DNA of 64,000 nt from NCBI RefSeq assembly GCF_042675915.1, contig NZ_JBHTKL010000006.1, positions 186,001 through 250,000 on the forward strand, written 5' to 3'. The translations under genes and the position numbers were made by a program. The stretch's first letter is position 1. Every line of letters begins with the position of its first letter. The notes beneath the pieces were generated by a model. It did no database searches and was not told where the DNA came from. It saw only the letters and a program-made list of their open reading frames with translations. Shown here one piece after another: positions 56,785 to 64,000 of this stretch. This DNA is from Thalassobacillus_A hwangdonensis (GTDB lineage Bacteria > Bacillota > Bacilli > Bacillales > Halobacillaceae).

Positions 56785-57426
56785 CTACGATTTTAATGGA
56801 TAGACGACTTCCACAGTTTCCTCTTTCTTCAGCACTTTATGGTACCAGTAGTTATGGTCGGCGCCATGGAGGCACAAAATCCGCTTACCAGGATTAGACT
56901 GAATAGCTTTTTTCACCCTGGCAATCATGATATGGTGCCTAGCATTCCAACGAATCTGCTGTACATCGGGGTTCAGATGATTGAGCCACCTGTAGATCTC
57001 TTCAGTAGCCTGGTCATATTCGACGGAATTCAAAGGAATTTCGCCAGCGTCCCAGGTTGTCGCGAGTTTTACTTCTTCCATTCTTTCCAACTCTGCTTCA
57101 AGTTCTATCCTTTCATCCTGAGGGAACCGATCAAAAACATCTTCTTCAAAAACATCCTCTTCAAACCAATCTACAGGGATAAAGGTGACTTGATGCTTAT
57201 CACAGTATGGATAAATCATGCTTGGATACTCCTGTTGCGTCTCGCCTAAAATTCCATTTGATTCCCCTGTGTTCAAATACAATTCCCAGCTTTCAGGATG
57301 CACTTCTCCACAGATGACGTCTGGACGAAAATCATCAATCAACGATTCAATTCGATCCAACGTAAGGTTATAGCGTTTTTGCATCTCCTCATCATGTGTG
57401 ATACCTAAAATACCTAACTTCGTCAT
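56785..57426 (-). CDS. Hypothetical protein with ChaN/TraB-like start, 213 aa
   Basis: Begins KLGILGITHDEEMQKRYNLTLDRIESLIDDFRPDVICGEVHPESW, which resembles the GxxH...RPD-xxxxE motif of the TraB/ChaN/EreA hydrolase-like group; RHHIMIARVKKAIQ and ILCLHGADHNYWYH near the end supply further His residues. So a metal-dependent hydrolase is possible but unproven. An internal FEEDVFEEDVF duplication (15-bp tandem repeat near 57135-57165) looks recent. Confidence 0.65.
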   Translation of the reverse strand: MTKLGILGITHDEEMQKRYNLTLDRIESLIDDFRPDVICGEVHPESWELYLNTGESNGILGETQQEYPSMIYPYCDKHQVTFIPVDWFEEDVFEEDVFDRFPQDERIELEAELERMEEVKLATTWDAGEIPLNSVEYDQATEEIYRWLNHLNPDVQQIRWNARHHIMIARVKKAIQSNPGKRILCLHGADHNYWYHKVLKKEETVEVVYPLKS

Positions 57427-57546
57427 GGCAAGCTCCGCCTCTCATAGTAGTACGTACATCATATCAAAATCACATCACCCTATTGCATATTCCCATCTAT
57501 AGGACTAAAATCCATATATAATCTAAATAACGTAGGAGGCTAGACT

Positions 57547-58905
57547 ATGTCGCAATCCTCCATGTGGAAATTCATCGATCGGCTCAGTCCATTTCAGGTA
57601 ATCGTACTCTTTTACCTGTCTGCAGTCGCTATTTCGACCTTTTTATTAAGTCTTCCGTTTTTGCATAAACAAGGGGTTCACTTGAGTTTCATTGATACGG
57701 TTTTTACTGCAGTCAGCGCAGTGAGTGTGACAGGTCTGACCGTAGTGTCCACAGCAGATACTTTCAATACTCCAGGATATTTTGTTCTGATGTTCATACT
57801 TCAGTTCGGCGGTATCGGAGTGATGACACTTGGTACCTTCGTGTGGATTGTCTTAGGTAAAAAAATCGGTCTAAAGCGAAGAGTCCTGATTAAAACGGAC
57901 CAGAACCGTAATACATTTGCAGGCATCGTACAGATTATCCGGCAGATCCTCTTATTGATCATTGCAATTGAAGCTGTCGGCGCCATCATCCTTGGTGTTT
58001 ACTTCACAGAATATTATCCGACGCTCGGCGAGGCATTTGTGCAGGGAATGTTCGCTTCCGTCAGTGCAACTACAAATGCAGGGTTCGACATTACCGGCAC
58101 TTCACTTGTGATGTTCCAGGACGATTATTTCGTGCAGTTCATCAACATGCTTTTGCTCACTTTAGGCGCCATCGGGTTCCCTGTTCTGATTGAAGTGAAA
58201 GATTTCCTGACAAGAAAAAATGAAGATTTTGCAAGGTTTTCCTTATTTGCAAAACTGACTTCTGCTACGTTTGGCGCACTGGTAGTTGTAGGGGCAGCCT
58301 TGATCTATCTGTTGGACAGGAACCACTTCTTTGCAGGAAAGTCATGGCATGAGTCGTTCTTTTATTCGCTCTTCCAATCTGTCACGACGAGAAACGGTGG
58401 GCTGGCCACCATGGATGTCAGTGAATTCACTGCCCCAACTCTGCTCGTCATATGCATTCTGATGTTCATCGGTGCATCCCCCAGCAGTGTAGGTGGCGGA
58501 ATTCGAACAACAACCTTTGCCATTGCACTTTTAAGTGTCATAGCCTATGCTCGTGGGAGAGAGAATGTACGAGTTTTTCGACGAGAGATACACCCAGACG
58601 ACATTTTCCGTTCTTTCATCGTCATCAATACTGCCATTGCCCTTACCGGATTGGCAGTCATCTTATTATGTATTTATGAACCACAGTTCTCCCTGTTACA
58701 ACTCACGTTCGAAGCCTGTTCCGCTTTCGGTACGACAGGCCTTTCTATGGGAATCACACCTGAGTTACACACAGCCGGAAAACTCATTATCATCCTGCTG
58801 ATGTTCATTGGACGTATCGGGATCTTCTCGTTCCTGTTCATCATAAGGGGCAAGACAAGAAAAGAAGGCTACCATTACCCGAAAGAACCGATGATCATCG
58901 GCTGA
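57547..58905 (+). CDS. K+ transporter subunit, KtrB/TrkH family
   Basis: Membrane protein of 452 aa with four M1-P-M2 repeats. The four filter loops, each with the conserved Gly, are AVSVTGLTVVS, ATTNAGFDIT, TTRNGGLATMD and AFGTTGLSMG. The C-terminus GRIGIFSFLFIIRG is typical of KtrB/KtrD. It takes up K+ with Na+ or H+ together with a KtrA/KtrC gating ring not encoded here, as is usual for the ktrD-type solitary gene. Important for osmotic adaptation in salt-tolerant Bacilli. Confidence 0.93.
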   Translation: MSQSSMWKFIDRLSPFQVIVLFYLSAVAISTFLLSLPFLHKQGVHLSFIDTVFTAVSAVSVTGLTVVSTADTFNTPGYFVLMFILQFGGIGVMTLGTFVWIVLGKKIGLKRRVLIKTDQNRNTFAGIVQIIRQILLLIIAIEAVGAIILGVYFTEYYPTLGEAFVQGMFASVSATTNAGFDITGTSLVMFQDDYFVQFINMLLLTLGAIGFPVLIEVKDFLTRKNEDFARFSLFAKLTSATFGALVVVGAALIYLLDRNHFFAGKSWHESFFYSLFQSVTTRNGGLATMDVSEFTAPTLLVICILMFIGASPSSVGGGIRTTTFAIALLSVIAYARGRENVRVFRREIHPDDIFRSFIVINTAIALTGLAVILLCIYEPQFSLLQLTFEACSAFGTTGLSMGITPELHTAGKLIIILLMFIGRIGIFSFLFIIRGKTRKEGYHYPKEPMIIG

Positions 58906-58919
58906 TTCACAAGTTAAAA

Positions 58920-58951
58920 GCTTGCACTCTCATTGGGTGCAAGTTTTTTTA
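58920..58951 (+). terminator. Intrinsic terminator of the ktr gene
   Basis: CTTGCACTC / GGGTGCAAG stem followed by seven T. Confidence 0.88.
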
Positions 58952-59542
58952 TTAATTTGCTTCTACAGCATCCAAGTGCTTAGAGCAATTATAAAGCGAA
59001 CAACTCCAGCCTTTTTCACGCTTTTCAATAACGGTGACCGACGTGTTGCCTATGTTGGTATGCTGCATTTCAGGAAGCAGGTATCTCATCGTCAGCCCGA
59101 TGAATCCACCATGACTGACGACCAGCACGCGCTTTCCTCCATATGTAGTTGCCAATTCTTCAATGTATGCTAATCCCCGTTTCCCGATTGACTCATAACT
59201 GTCCATGCCTAAATCAAGTTCTCGCCAGTTCGGACCCCACTTTTCCACACGTTCCTCTTCCGTCGTCCCCTCGATTTCTCCACAGTTCAATTCTCGAATC
59301 CTCTGTTCCTTATGATCGATGGGTACACCCAGCTTTTCCCCAATGATCGATGCTGTTTCTGAAGCTCTGCCAAGGTCACTGGAAATGATCAAATCCCAAG
59401 GTTCTTCCAACGTCAGTCTTTCTCCTGCGGCTTCAGCTTGTTGCTTTCCTGTATCATTCAATGGGATATCCGTTGTTCCCTGCACCCGCTTTTGAACGTT
59501 CCATTCTGTTATTCCATGTCTCACAAATCCGATTGTAGTCAT
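58952..59542 (-). CDS. Histidine phosphatase family protein (PhoE/CobC-like)
   Basis: Protein of 196 aa. RHG in IGFVRHGITEWNVQKRVQGTTDIPLNDTGKQQA, ISSDLGRASETASII, RELNCGEIEG (acidic residue) and VLVVSHGGFIGLTMRYLLP carry the catalytic set. ATG 59542 lies 9 nt after AAGGAG; the preceding TTG is possible. Broad-specificity phosphatase activity is inferred. Confidence 0.92.
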   Translation of the reverse strand: MTTIGFVRHGITEWNVQKRVQGTTDIPLNDTGKQQAEAAGERLTLEEPWDLIISSDLGRASETASIIGEKLGVPIDHKEQRIRELNCGEIEGTTEEERVEKWGPNWRELDLGMDSYESIGKRGLAYIEELATTYGGKRVLVVSHGGFIGLTMRYLLPEMQHTNIGNTSVTVIEKREKGWSCSLYNCSKHLDAVEAN

Positions 59543-59555
59543 CAACAGTCGCTCC

Positions 59556-59993
59556 TTAAAGTATCAAGTCTTGTTTGTAGACGATTCCGTGCTCCAAGTA
59601 TATTTTCAGTAAGGTGAGCGCTTCTCCCCATCCAACCGCACATCCGACACATGCTTGAATATCTTTTTCCGAGTCCGAATAGCCTGTTTCCTTCACCGTC
59701 ACGATTGTTCCTTGATCATGTTCAGCAAGTTGAAAAGTGACCTTGGTCATCCCTTCTCCCGGGGACCACTCGAAAGCGAAGTACGCATTCTCTCTTACTT
59801 CAACAATTGCACCACCGTCCTCGATGGTACCGCCCTCACCGTTCCATCTAAGCTGAATATCTCCTGATTTGCCTTTCAGCACCAATGAAGTTTCATCGGT
59901 AAACCATGCATTCCATCCTTCAGCTGTGGTGAGCGTTCGAAAAACTTTTTCCCTCGGCACATGAATGAGGGTTTGATGTTCAATCCTCGGCAA
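59556..59993 (-). CDS. SRPBCC (AHSA1-like) domain protein
   Basis: Protein of 145 aa of the activator-of-Hsp90 homologue START-like group: VPREKVFRTLTTAEGWNAWFTDETSL, then YFAFEWSPGEGMTKVTFQL and GWGEALTLLKIYLE. It binds a hydrophobic ligand of unknown type. The TTG start at 59993 sits at the junction of a 17-bp tandem duplication, and its ribosome site (GAGG) is created by the duplicated copy. The DinB gene is immediately upstream (27-bp gap). Confidence 0.85.
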   Translation of the reverse strand: MPRIEHQTLIHVPREKVFRTLTTAEGWNAWFTDETSLVLKGKSGDIQLRWNGEGGTIEDGGAIVEVRENAYFAFEWSPGEGMTKVTFQLAEHDQGTIVTVKETGYSDSEKDIQACVGCAVGWGEALTLLKIYLEHGIVYKQDLIL

Positions 59994-60014
59994 TGTTCAA
60001 TCCTCGGCAATGTT
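59977..60014. repeat. 17-bp tandem duplication at a translation start
   Basis: TGTTCAATCCTCGGCAA occurs twice in tandem (59977-59993, 59994-60010), plus a partial third TGTT. On the minus strand each unit contains TTGCCGAGGATTGAA. The original GGAGGAG ribosome site is correctly spaced for the TTG of the upstream copy, which reads out of frame. The in-frame TTG of the other copy uses GAGG from its neighbour. Confidence 0.9.
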
Positions 60015-60026
60015 CTCTCCTCCAAA

Positions 60027-60548
60027 TTAGTTCAGCACTCCTAAAAATTGCTTGTATGGTCCAACATCCTCTTGGTACCGCTTCGCCAATACCCTCGTCA
60101 CCTGAGCAATGTGAGTCAGATCATGGACCGCCCAGGTTGCAATCAGGTTCTTCACCTTCACTTCTCCCAGGAGAGGATGGTACCCTTCCAATTCAAGCTG
60201 CTCATCAGACTTCATCAGTTCCTTCAACTTCTGCACGTTTGTTTTTCGAATCATGTTGAATTCTTCCAAGCGCTCCTCCAAAGAATTTTGGTAAGTACCA
60301 TTCAAATGGGAGAAACGATCAAATGCCGGGAATGGTGCAGTCTTCCCTTCCCGAAGAATGAACTCCAGTCTTGGAATCCAGTTGTTCTTCTCCCCTTCAA
60401 TCAGGTGAGCGACCACTTCTGCTGCATTCCACGTCTCCTCCCCTTCGTTGCAGGTAACCCATCCTTCCGATAGACCTGACAGGAGCTGTGCCAATGTCTT
60501 AGGCGTCTGTTCGAGAATCTCGATTGCTTCGCTCATTTTGAAATTCAT
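60027..60548 (-). CDS. DinB_2 family protein
   Basis: Four-helix protein of 173 aa. TWNAAEVVAHLIEGEKNNW (residues 39-57) and TWAVHDLTHIAQVTRVLAKRY (C-terminus) carry the family His residues. Third DinB-like gene in the window, not closely similar to the others. GAGAGGGG upstream of the ATG. Confidence 0.85.
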   Translation of the reverse strand: MNFKMSEAIEILEQTPKTLAQLLSGLSEGWVTCNEGEETWNAAEVVAHLIEGEKNNWIPRLEFILREGKTAPFPAFDRFSHLNGTYQNSLEERLEEFNMIRKTNVQKLKELMKSDEQLELEGYHPLLGEVKVKNLIATWAVHDLTHIAQVTRVLAKRYQEDVGPYKQFLGVLN

Positions 60549-60577
60549 CTTTTTTCCCCTCTCGTGGATATGCCGGA

Positions 60578-60772
60578 TTATAAGTATTTCGTGTGGGAGT
60601 CGATCATGTCTGGGTTCAAGCCTGTAGTCTGCTGGGCATCTTTTTGCATCGAATCATTACAATGCTTACACACATAACTTGCTTTCGGATTTGCACGCAG
60701 CTTTTTGTATTGTGGATCGGAAGCACCTACTTCAAATTCTTTTTTACAGAAAAAACAGTTCGTTCTGATCAT
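60578..60772 (-). CDS. YlaI-like zinc-binding protein (DUF2197), 64 aa
   Basis: Small protein with CFFCKKEFEVG and YVCKHCNDSMQ CxxC pairs forming a zinc ribbon; family DUF2197 of Bacillales, unknown function. ATG 60772 follows GGGAGGGG at 6 nt, which excludes the ten-codon longer frame. Confidence 0.83.
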   Translation of the reverse strand: MIRTNCFFCKKEFEVGASDPQYKKLRANPKASYVCKHCNDSMQKDAQQTTGLNPDMIDSHTKYL

Positions 60773-60837
60773 CCGAACCCCTCCCGAAAAAGTCTTTGTC
60801 ATTCCAATTATTTCAAAACTCCGAAAACTTTACAATG

Positions 60838-60869
60838 AAAAAAGACTGACCAATCCAAGGTCAGTCTCA
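60838..60869 (-). terminator. Intrinsic terminator
   Basis: AGACTGACC / GGTCAGTCT stem followed by six T on the minus strand, overlapping the stop of the 149-aa gene. Confidence 0.88.
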
Positions 60870-61316
60870 TAACGTAATGCTCCAAAATTCACGGTCGGAC
60901 ATGACAAGATCATACGGATCCCGGATGTCCTGCCAACGAATACTTTTCTTCCTTTCTAAAGCACGTTCTTCTTGACCACTGATACAGGTGAACATCTCAA
61001 GCATCCCACCTCTGGTGATGGCTTCATCCAAATAGGAATACAGGATGTTGAGACATTTCCGTTCGGCCCGGCTGCCGTCGATTTCATGGCGCAAAGGAAC
61101 ATGGCTGTTCATAAAAGCGACTTGATTCTTAAACGTGAAGTGGGCACTGTAAGAATGCCTTTTCCCATCCTCTTTATCATAATTCCCTTCGAAATAAAGA
61201 TGGGTGAAATCCAACTCTGTCGCAAATTCATTCGGTTTATCCGGTGACACAGGATTCAGTCCTAACGTAACAGTCGGAAGTTTGATAGGCGATGCCAAAT
61301 ACGTATATTGCGTCAC
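60867..61316 (-). CDS. Hypothetical protein, 149 aa
   Basis: Soluble protein (TQYTYLASPIKLPTVTLGLN...). The N-terminal half is beta-rich (LYFEGNYDKEDGKRHSYSAHFTFKN) and the C-terminal half helical. No family recognised; pattern ERKCLNILYSYL and MFTCISGQEER include the only Cys. Start is GTG 61316 with GGTGGAG upstream, directly after the stop codon of a short in-frame leader (see findings). Confidence 0.65.
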   Translation of the reverse strand: MTQYTYLASPIKLPTVTLGLNPVSPDKPNEFATELDFTHLYFEGNYDKEDGKRHSYSAHFTFKNQVAFMNSHVPLRHEIDGSRAERKCLNILYSYLDEAITRGGMLEMFTCISGQEERALERKKSIRWQDIRDPYDLVMSDREFWSITL

Positions 61317-61481
61317 TTACTCCACCTTCTCATCAAGAAACATTTCAAGCTTCTTCCCTTGGCTGTAAAATTGAATAGAAGATTCTTTTTTTCATGTCCT
61401 AATCTCCTTTCATTTCCTTAATCTAGGATATAATAATAAAACTCAATCAACAACAAGCCATTTACCCACACATACCAAATA

Positions 61482-61514
61482 AAAAGACTAAGCGTCTGCT
61501 CACGCTTAGTCTTT
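61482..61514 (-). terminator. Intrinsic terminator of the GDSL gene
   Basis: AAGACTAAGCGT / ACGCTTAGTCTT stem followed by TTTATTT on the minus strand; it overlaps the last codons. Confidence 0.85.
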
Positions 61515-62216
61515 CTTTTGAATTGAAAAATCGTATTCGTCGATGATTCGCATTGTCAATCGCTCATACCCTTGTTCATTCAAATGAAGATTGTCACTGA
61601 AATATTTTTTATCATTGAATAGGTCATCGGTAGGAACATAAGTGATACCAACGGAATCATCTATGATTGATTTACTTGTCTCATTCCAATTCTTATATAG
61701 GGTACTGATCTCTTCTGAACCAGGAACTGGGTTATACAATCCGACAAATACAATCGGCGCATCAGGATTGGTCTTCCGAATAGTACCCAGGATTTCTTTC
61801 AGATTGGACTCATAATCCATTTTTCCTTTTTCCAATTTTTCTGGATGGAGTTCAGAAAGGTCCCCTCCATTGCTCTTAATGATGTCATTCATACCAATGA
61901 ACAACAGGACATGATGGGCTTCCCCGACTGACTCCAGTACATCGTCTTTTTGCAGCTGTGCAAGCAGCCCATCCGACTGCTGATCGGGAATACCATGGTT
62001 GTCCACTTCGATATCATGTTCTTTATGCTTCGACAACCACTGATTCAGGTTCTCGACATAGCCATGGCCGGATTCATCTCCGAGTCCATAAGTCAATGAA
62101 TCTCCTAAAGCGACCAGTTTTTCATCCTCTTTATTAAGAGTTGTAAAACCGACGATGAATAAAGCAATAATCAGGATCAGTACGAATGCCCAAGTGATCT
62201 TCGGCTGTTTTCTCAT
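61506..62216 (-). CDS. Membrane-anchored SGNH/GDSL hydrolase
   Basis: Protein of 236 aa with an N-terminal anchor (residues 7-27). Block I ALGDSLTYGLGDES has the Ser, block III LFIGMNDII the Asn (GxND), and block V FSDNLHLNEQGYERL the Asp-x-x-His pair. It acts outside the membrane as an esterase or lipase-type hydrolase similar to Bacillus YpmR. ATG 62216 has GGAGGTG at 8 nt. Confidence 0.92.
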   Translation of the reverse strand: MRKQPKITWAFVLILIIALFIVGFTTLNKEDEKLVALGDSLTYGLGDESGHGYVENLNQWLSKHKEHDIEVDNHGIPDQQSDGLLAQLQKDDVLESVGEAHHVLLFIGMNDIIKSNGGDLSELHPEKLEKGKMDYESNLKEILGTIRKTNPDAPIVFVGLYNPVPGSEEISTLYKNWNETSKSIIDDSVGITYVPTDDLFNDKKYFSDNLHLNEQGYERLTMRIIDEYDFSIQKKD

Positions 62217-62338
62217 AAGGTGCACCTCCAGCTATTTAGCTATCCTTCCCCGTGGTCCACTCGCATAAACCTAAGTCTATCCGCCCTTCCGAATTCCTTC
62301 TCCGCTCATATACTGTATTTCAAAAGGTGGTGATACAC

Positions 62339-62470
62339 ATGGGCTTTTATGGAGGCTATCCCGGTTACGGTTGTGGTGGAGGATACGGAGGCGGTTACGG
62401 CAGCAACTTCATCCTTATCGTCGTACTATTCATCCTACTCATCATTGTAGGTGCATCAATTTTCTATTAA
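62339..62470 (+). CDS. YjcZ family sporulation-type peptide, 43 aa
   Basis: GFYGGYPGYGCGGGYGGGYG head followed by a single membrane helix (FILIVVLFILLIIVGASIF), the exact layout of YjcZ/sporulation-related small Gly-rich peptides in Bacillus. AAAAGGTGGTG ribosome site. A CATATACT element upstream (62308 region) resembles the -10 of sporulation sigma factors, without a clear -35. Function unknown. Confidence 0.88.
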   Translation: MGFYGGYPGYGCGGGYGGGYGSNFILIVVLFILLIIVGASIFY

Positions 62471-62479
62471 TTTAAAATA

Positions 62480-62522
62480 CACACGAGGCCAGACTGGTAC
62501 TTACCCAGCCTGGCCTCGTTCA
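62480..62522. terminator. Hairpin between convergent genes, probable terminator
   Basis: ACGAGGCCAG / CTGGCCTCGT stem of 10 bp plus an inner CTGG/CCAG; the T runs are poor on both strands. Confidence 0.55.
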
Positions 62523-63212
62523 CTTTACTTGGGAATAATCATCGAACAATCTACCCCCGAATGGCGCAATCACTTGATCAGCAAATTCAATCAGGCTATC
62601 CTTCGACTGATTGAATTGATAATCCATGATGCAACGGACGAAATTATCCGTCAACGATTTGTCATAACGATGCAGTGCCCTGTACATCCATTTCCCCTCA
62701 CCAGTCCATTCGTTATTAGCCCTAAGTATAAAGCGGTGCAAGCTTCCAATTAACGCATGCACGATAAATATGTTTTCTGCATGATGGTCTGATGCATCCA
62801 AATCGTTCAGGTAATCGGTAATCTCATATCGGATATCATTCAATTTTTCAGCCGGTAAAGGATTTGGTCCCCCTGTTAAATGATCTTTCCCTTTAGCAAT
62901 CAGAGCCTCTCCTGCTTTTCCCCCCTTAATCACAGCACCCTCTGCACAGAGTCTGGTCATCAGAGGTGTCCCATGATGCTTTTCGATGAACAAGGCGTAG
63001 TCCAATGAATCCTCATCATATACGAAAGCTTCGATCGGCCAGCCTTTGTACAGATACGATTTCCGAATGGACGCATCATCAATAATCACCAAATCCACGT
63101 CCGATTGGTTTGTATGATCCCCTCGCACATAACTTCCTGAAAGCAGAACGATTCTGCTGTCGGGATAGTAATCCTTTATAAAATCTGCTACTACTGCTCT
63201 ACACTCATCCAT
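62520..63212 (-). CDS. Nucleotidyltransferase-domain protein, 230 aa
   Basis: LLSGSYVRGDHTNQSDVDLVIIDDASI (residues 23-49) is the catalytic GS-x-SDVDL motif; PIEAFVYDEDSLDY gives the third acidic position. The C-terminal part is helical with ASDHHAENIFIVHALIGSLHRFIL. It resembles aminoglycoside-nucleotidyltransferase-like proteins of unknown substrate. The window has another such protein at 49342 with modest similarity. Confidence 0.87.
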   Translation of the reverse strand: MDECRAVVADFIKDYYPDSRIVLLSGSYVRGDHTNQSDVDLVIIDDASIRKSYLYKGWPIEAFVYDEDSLDYALFIEKHHGTPLMTRLCAEGAVIKGGKAGEALIAKGKDHLTGGPNPLPAEKLNDIRYEITDYLNDLDASDHHAENIFIVHALIGSLHRFILRANNEWTGEGKWMYRALHRYDKSLTDNFVRCIMDYQFNQSKDSLIEFADQVIAPFGGRLFDDYSQVK

Positions 63213-63336
63213 CCGCTATCGCCTCCCCGAAAGACTATATAGTAGCCTACGGAAAGAGGATTCGAATGGCAAGGCGGATGCCTATGCATGAATCATTTAA
63301 AATACTGGTACTTACATGAACCACTGTTATTTTTTA

Positions 63337-63969
63337 CTATTGCACACGCTCTATGAATTCTTGCAGACCGTCCAGGTTCGTAAGGTTATCATTGCAGCGT
63401 TCACTATCTTTGCAAATATAATTCCCTTTTTTCGAGTAAGTGCCCAACTCTTTGCCTTTCTTTTCAGTGAGAAAAAGGCCGAGTGACTCATGCTCCTGAC
63501 AAATGTTACAGATGCCATCTTTATTAGATGGTGTGAATGTACCCTGTACTCCAATCAGTTCGCCATTTTCCTCTGAAACGATGAACTTCTTCCGGGACCC
63601 TTGGTCTATCCAACTCAAATAGGAATAATTTCGAAGATCCATCTCATCGACTTCAGGGACATTCAACTTCTTCACTTTCGGAAACAGCTTCTCAATCTTC
63701 TTCTCACTGATTTTCCAAGGGTGAACATACGCTTTCAGCATTTCAAGATAGATATCCAAATCTTCTTTCGTGTTCATATTTTTTATCGAGAGGAGCAGAC
63801 GCTGCTGATCTTCTGTCCGATTCGGAAATTCACTGAGCACATCATCTTCAACGAGTGATTCAATCGCTTCAAGAACTGCTGAATCCTGTGAAGTGACATA
63901 AGCACCTACAAGCTTTCTGCCCTGCTCCCTTATAAAGTTATATTGAGCATGATGGATGAAGGCTTCCAT
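63337..63969 (-). CDS. FusB/FusC-family EF-G-binding zinc protein
   Basis: Protein of 210 aa. The N-terminal helical domain (residues 1-100, with LGAYVT-like and KIEKLFPKVKKLN helices) and the C-terminal four-Cys treble-clef zinc finger (GICNICQEHES, NYICKDSERCNDNL) match the FusB-type proteins that bind elongation factor G and release it from the ribosome. Acquired FusB/FusC give fusidic-acid resistance; chromosomal homologues in Bacilli are a general class whose role is not proven. Ribosome site AGGAGGG. Confidence 0.88.
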   Translation of the reverse strand: MEAFIHHAQYNFIREQGRKLVGAYVTSQDSAVLEAIESLVEDDVLSEFPNRTEDQQRLLLSIKNMNTKEDLDIYLEMLKAYVHPWKISEKKIEKLFPKVKKLNVPEVDEMDLRNYSYLSWIDQGSRKKFIVSEENGELIGVQGTFTPSNKDGICNICQEHESLGLFLTEKKGKELGTYSKKGNYICKDSERCNDNLTNLDGLQEFIERVQ

Positions 63970-64000
63970 GCTAATCCCTCCTAGTTACTTATTATTATCC

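Noticed and set aside
1..64000. tRNA, rRNA, insertion sequences, prophage
   Set aside because: No cloverleaf with CCA-type end, no rRNA motifs, no transposase, integrase or phage structural gene was seen on either strand.

Overview
The window looks like a chromosome segment of a spore-forming, low-to-mid-GC Firmicute of the Bacillaceae, most likely a moderately halophilic or marine genus such as Halobacillus or a close relative. This is inferred from gene content and style: an MreBH-type actin behind a candidate SigI promoter, an S-box riboswitch, RsbR/STAS signalling with a SigB-like promoter, a YjcZ-type sporulation peptide, YwbE, DUF2639 and IDEAL-domain proteins, NhaC-type and KtrB/TrkH-type ion transporters, and strong GGAGG ribosome binding sites with ATG/GTG/TTG starts. 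There are no rRNA or tRNA genes, no insertion sequence, no phage and no CRISPR array. Most genes are housekeeping or stress functions in short operons separated by clear intrinsic terminators.

Layout. 1-5 kb: a two-gene ABC exporter operon with a pair of TetR-like operators, DUF1992, a secreted CAP protein, and overlapping MOSC and YkgJ genes. 5-15 kb: mreBH, several small proteins, a NERD-domain protein bracketed by two arrays of 20-bp repeats, a PanE-like reductase, a YiiX-like hydrolase, an ion-channel-like protein, a candidate structured RNA (about 11.45-11.7 kb), YwbE, a ferritin-like protein and a ChaB/DUF2188 protein. 15-31 kb: two permeases, a CrtC/AttH-like protein, a cupin-HD-GYP protein, a thioredoxin, a methyltransferase, S-box-controlled msrA, a DsbA-like protein, an NhaC antiporter, a Cys-rich protein, C45 peptidase, DinB, Cof HAD, RsbR paralogue, hemerythrin, uvsE, the third 20-bp array, and a second Cys-rich (Ser-tract) protein.

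31-39 kb: a five-gene fatty-acid or branched-acid catabolism operon (acyl-CoA dehydrogenase, CoA-transferase III, thiolase, SDR, AMP-ligase), then a MarR-MFS drug-efflux pair. 39-41 kb: two divergent genes of unknown function whose promoters both carry Fur-box-like sequences, then a Pmp3/YqaE peptide and a candidate small RNA. 41-64 kb: hydrolases, pepF, NUDIX, lipoproteins, two beta-lactamase-fold serine hydrolases (one with a TetR regulator and matching operators), nucleotidyltransferases, VanZ, methyltransferase, a K+ transporter, DinB and SRPBCC proteins, a GDSL hydrolase, a YjcZ peptide and a FusB-like EF-G-binding protein.

The least explained structures are three intergenic arrays, each of exactly six 20-bp units; a family of three nested GGGACAGTCCC palindromes with compensatory stem changes; the iron-box divergent gene pair; and the stand-alone RNA near 11.5 kb. 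All calls are from reading the sequence; no database search was run.
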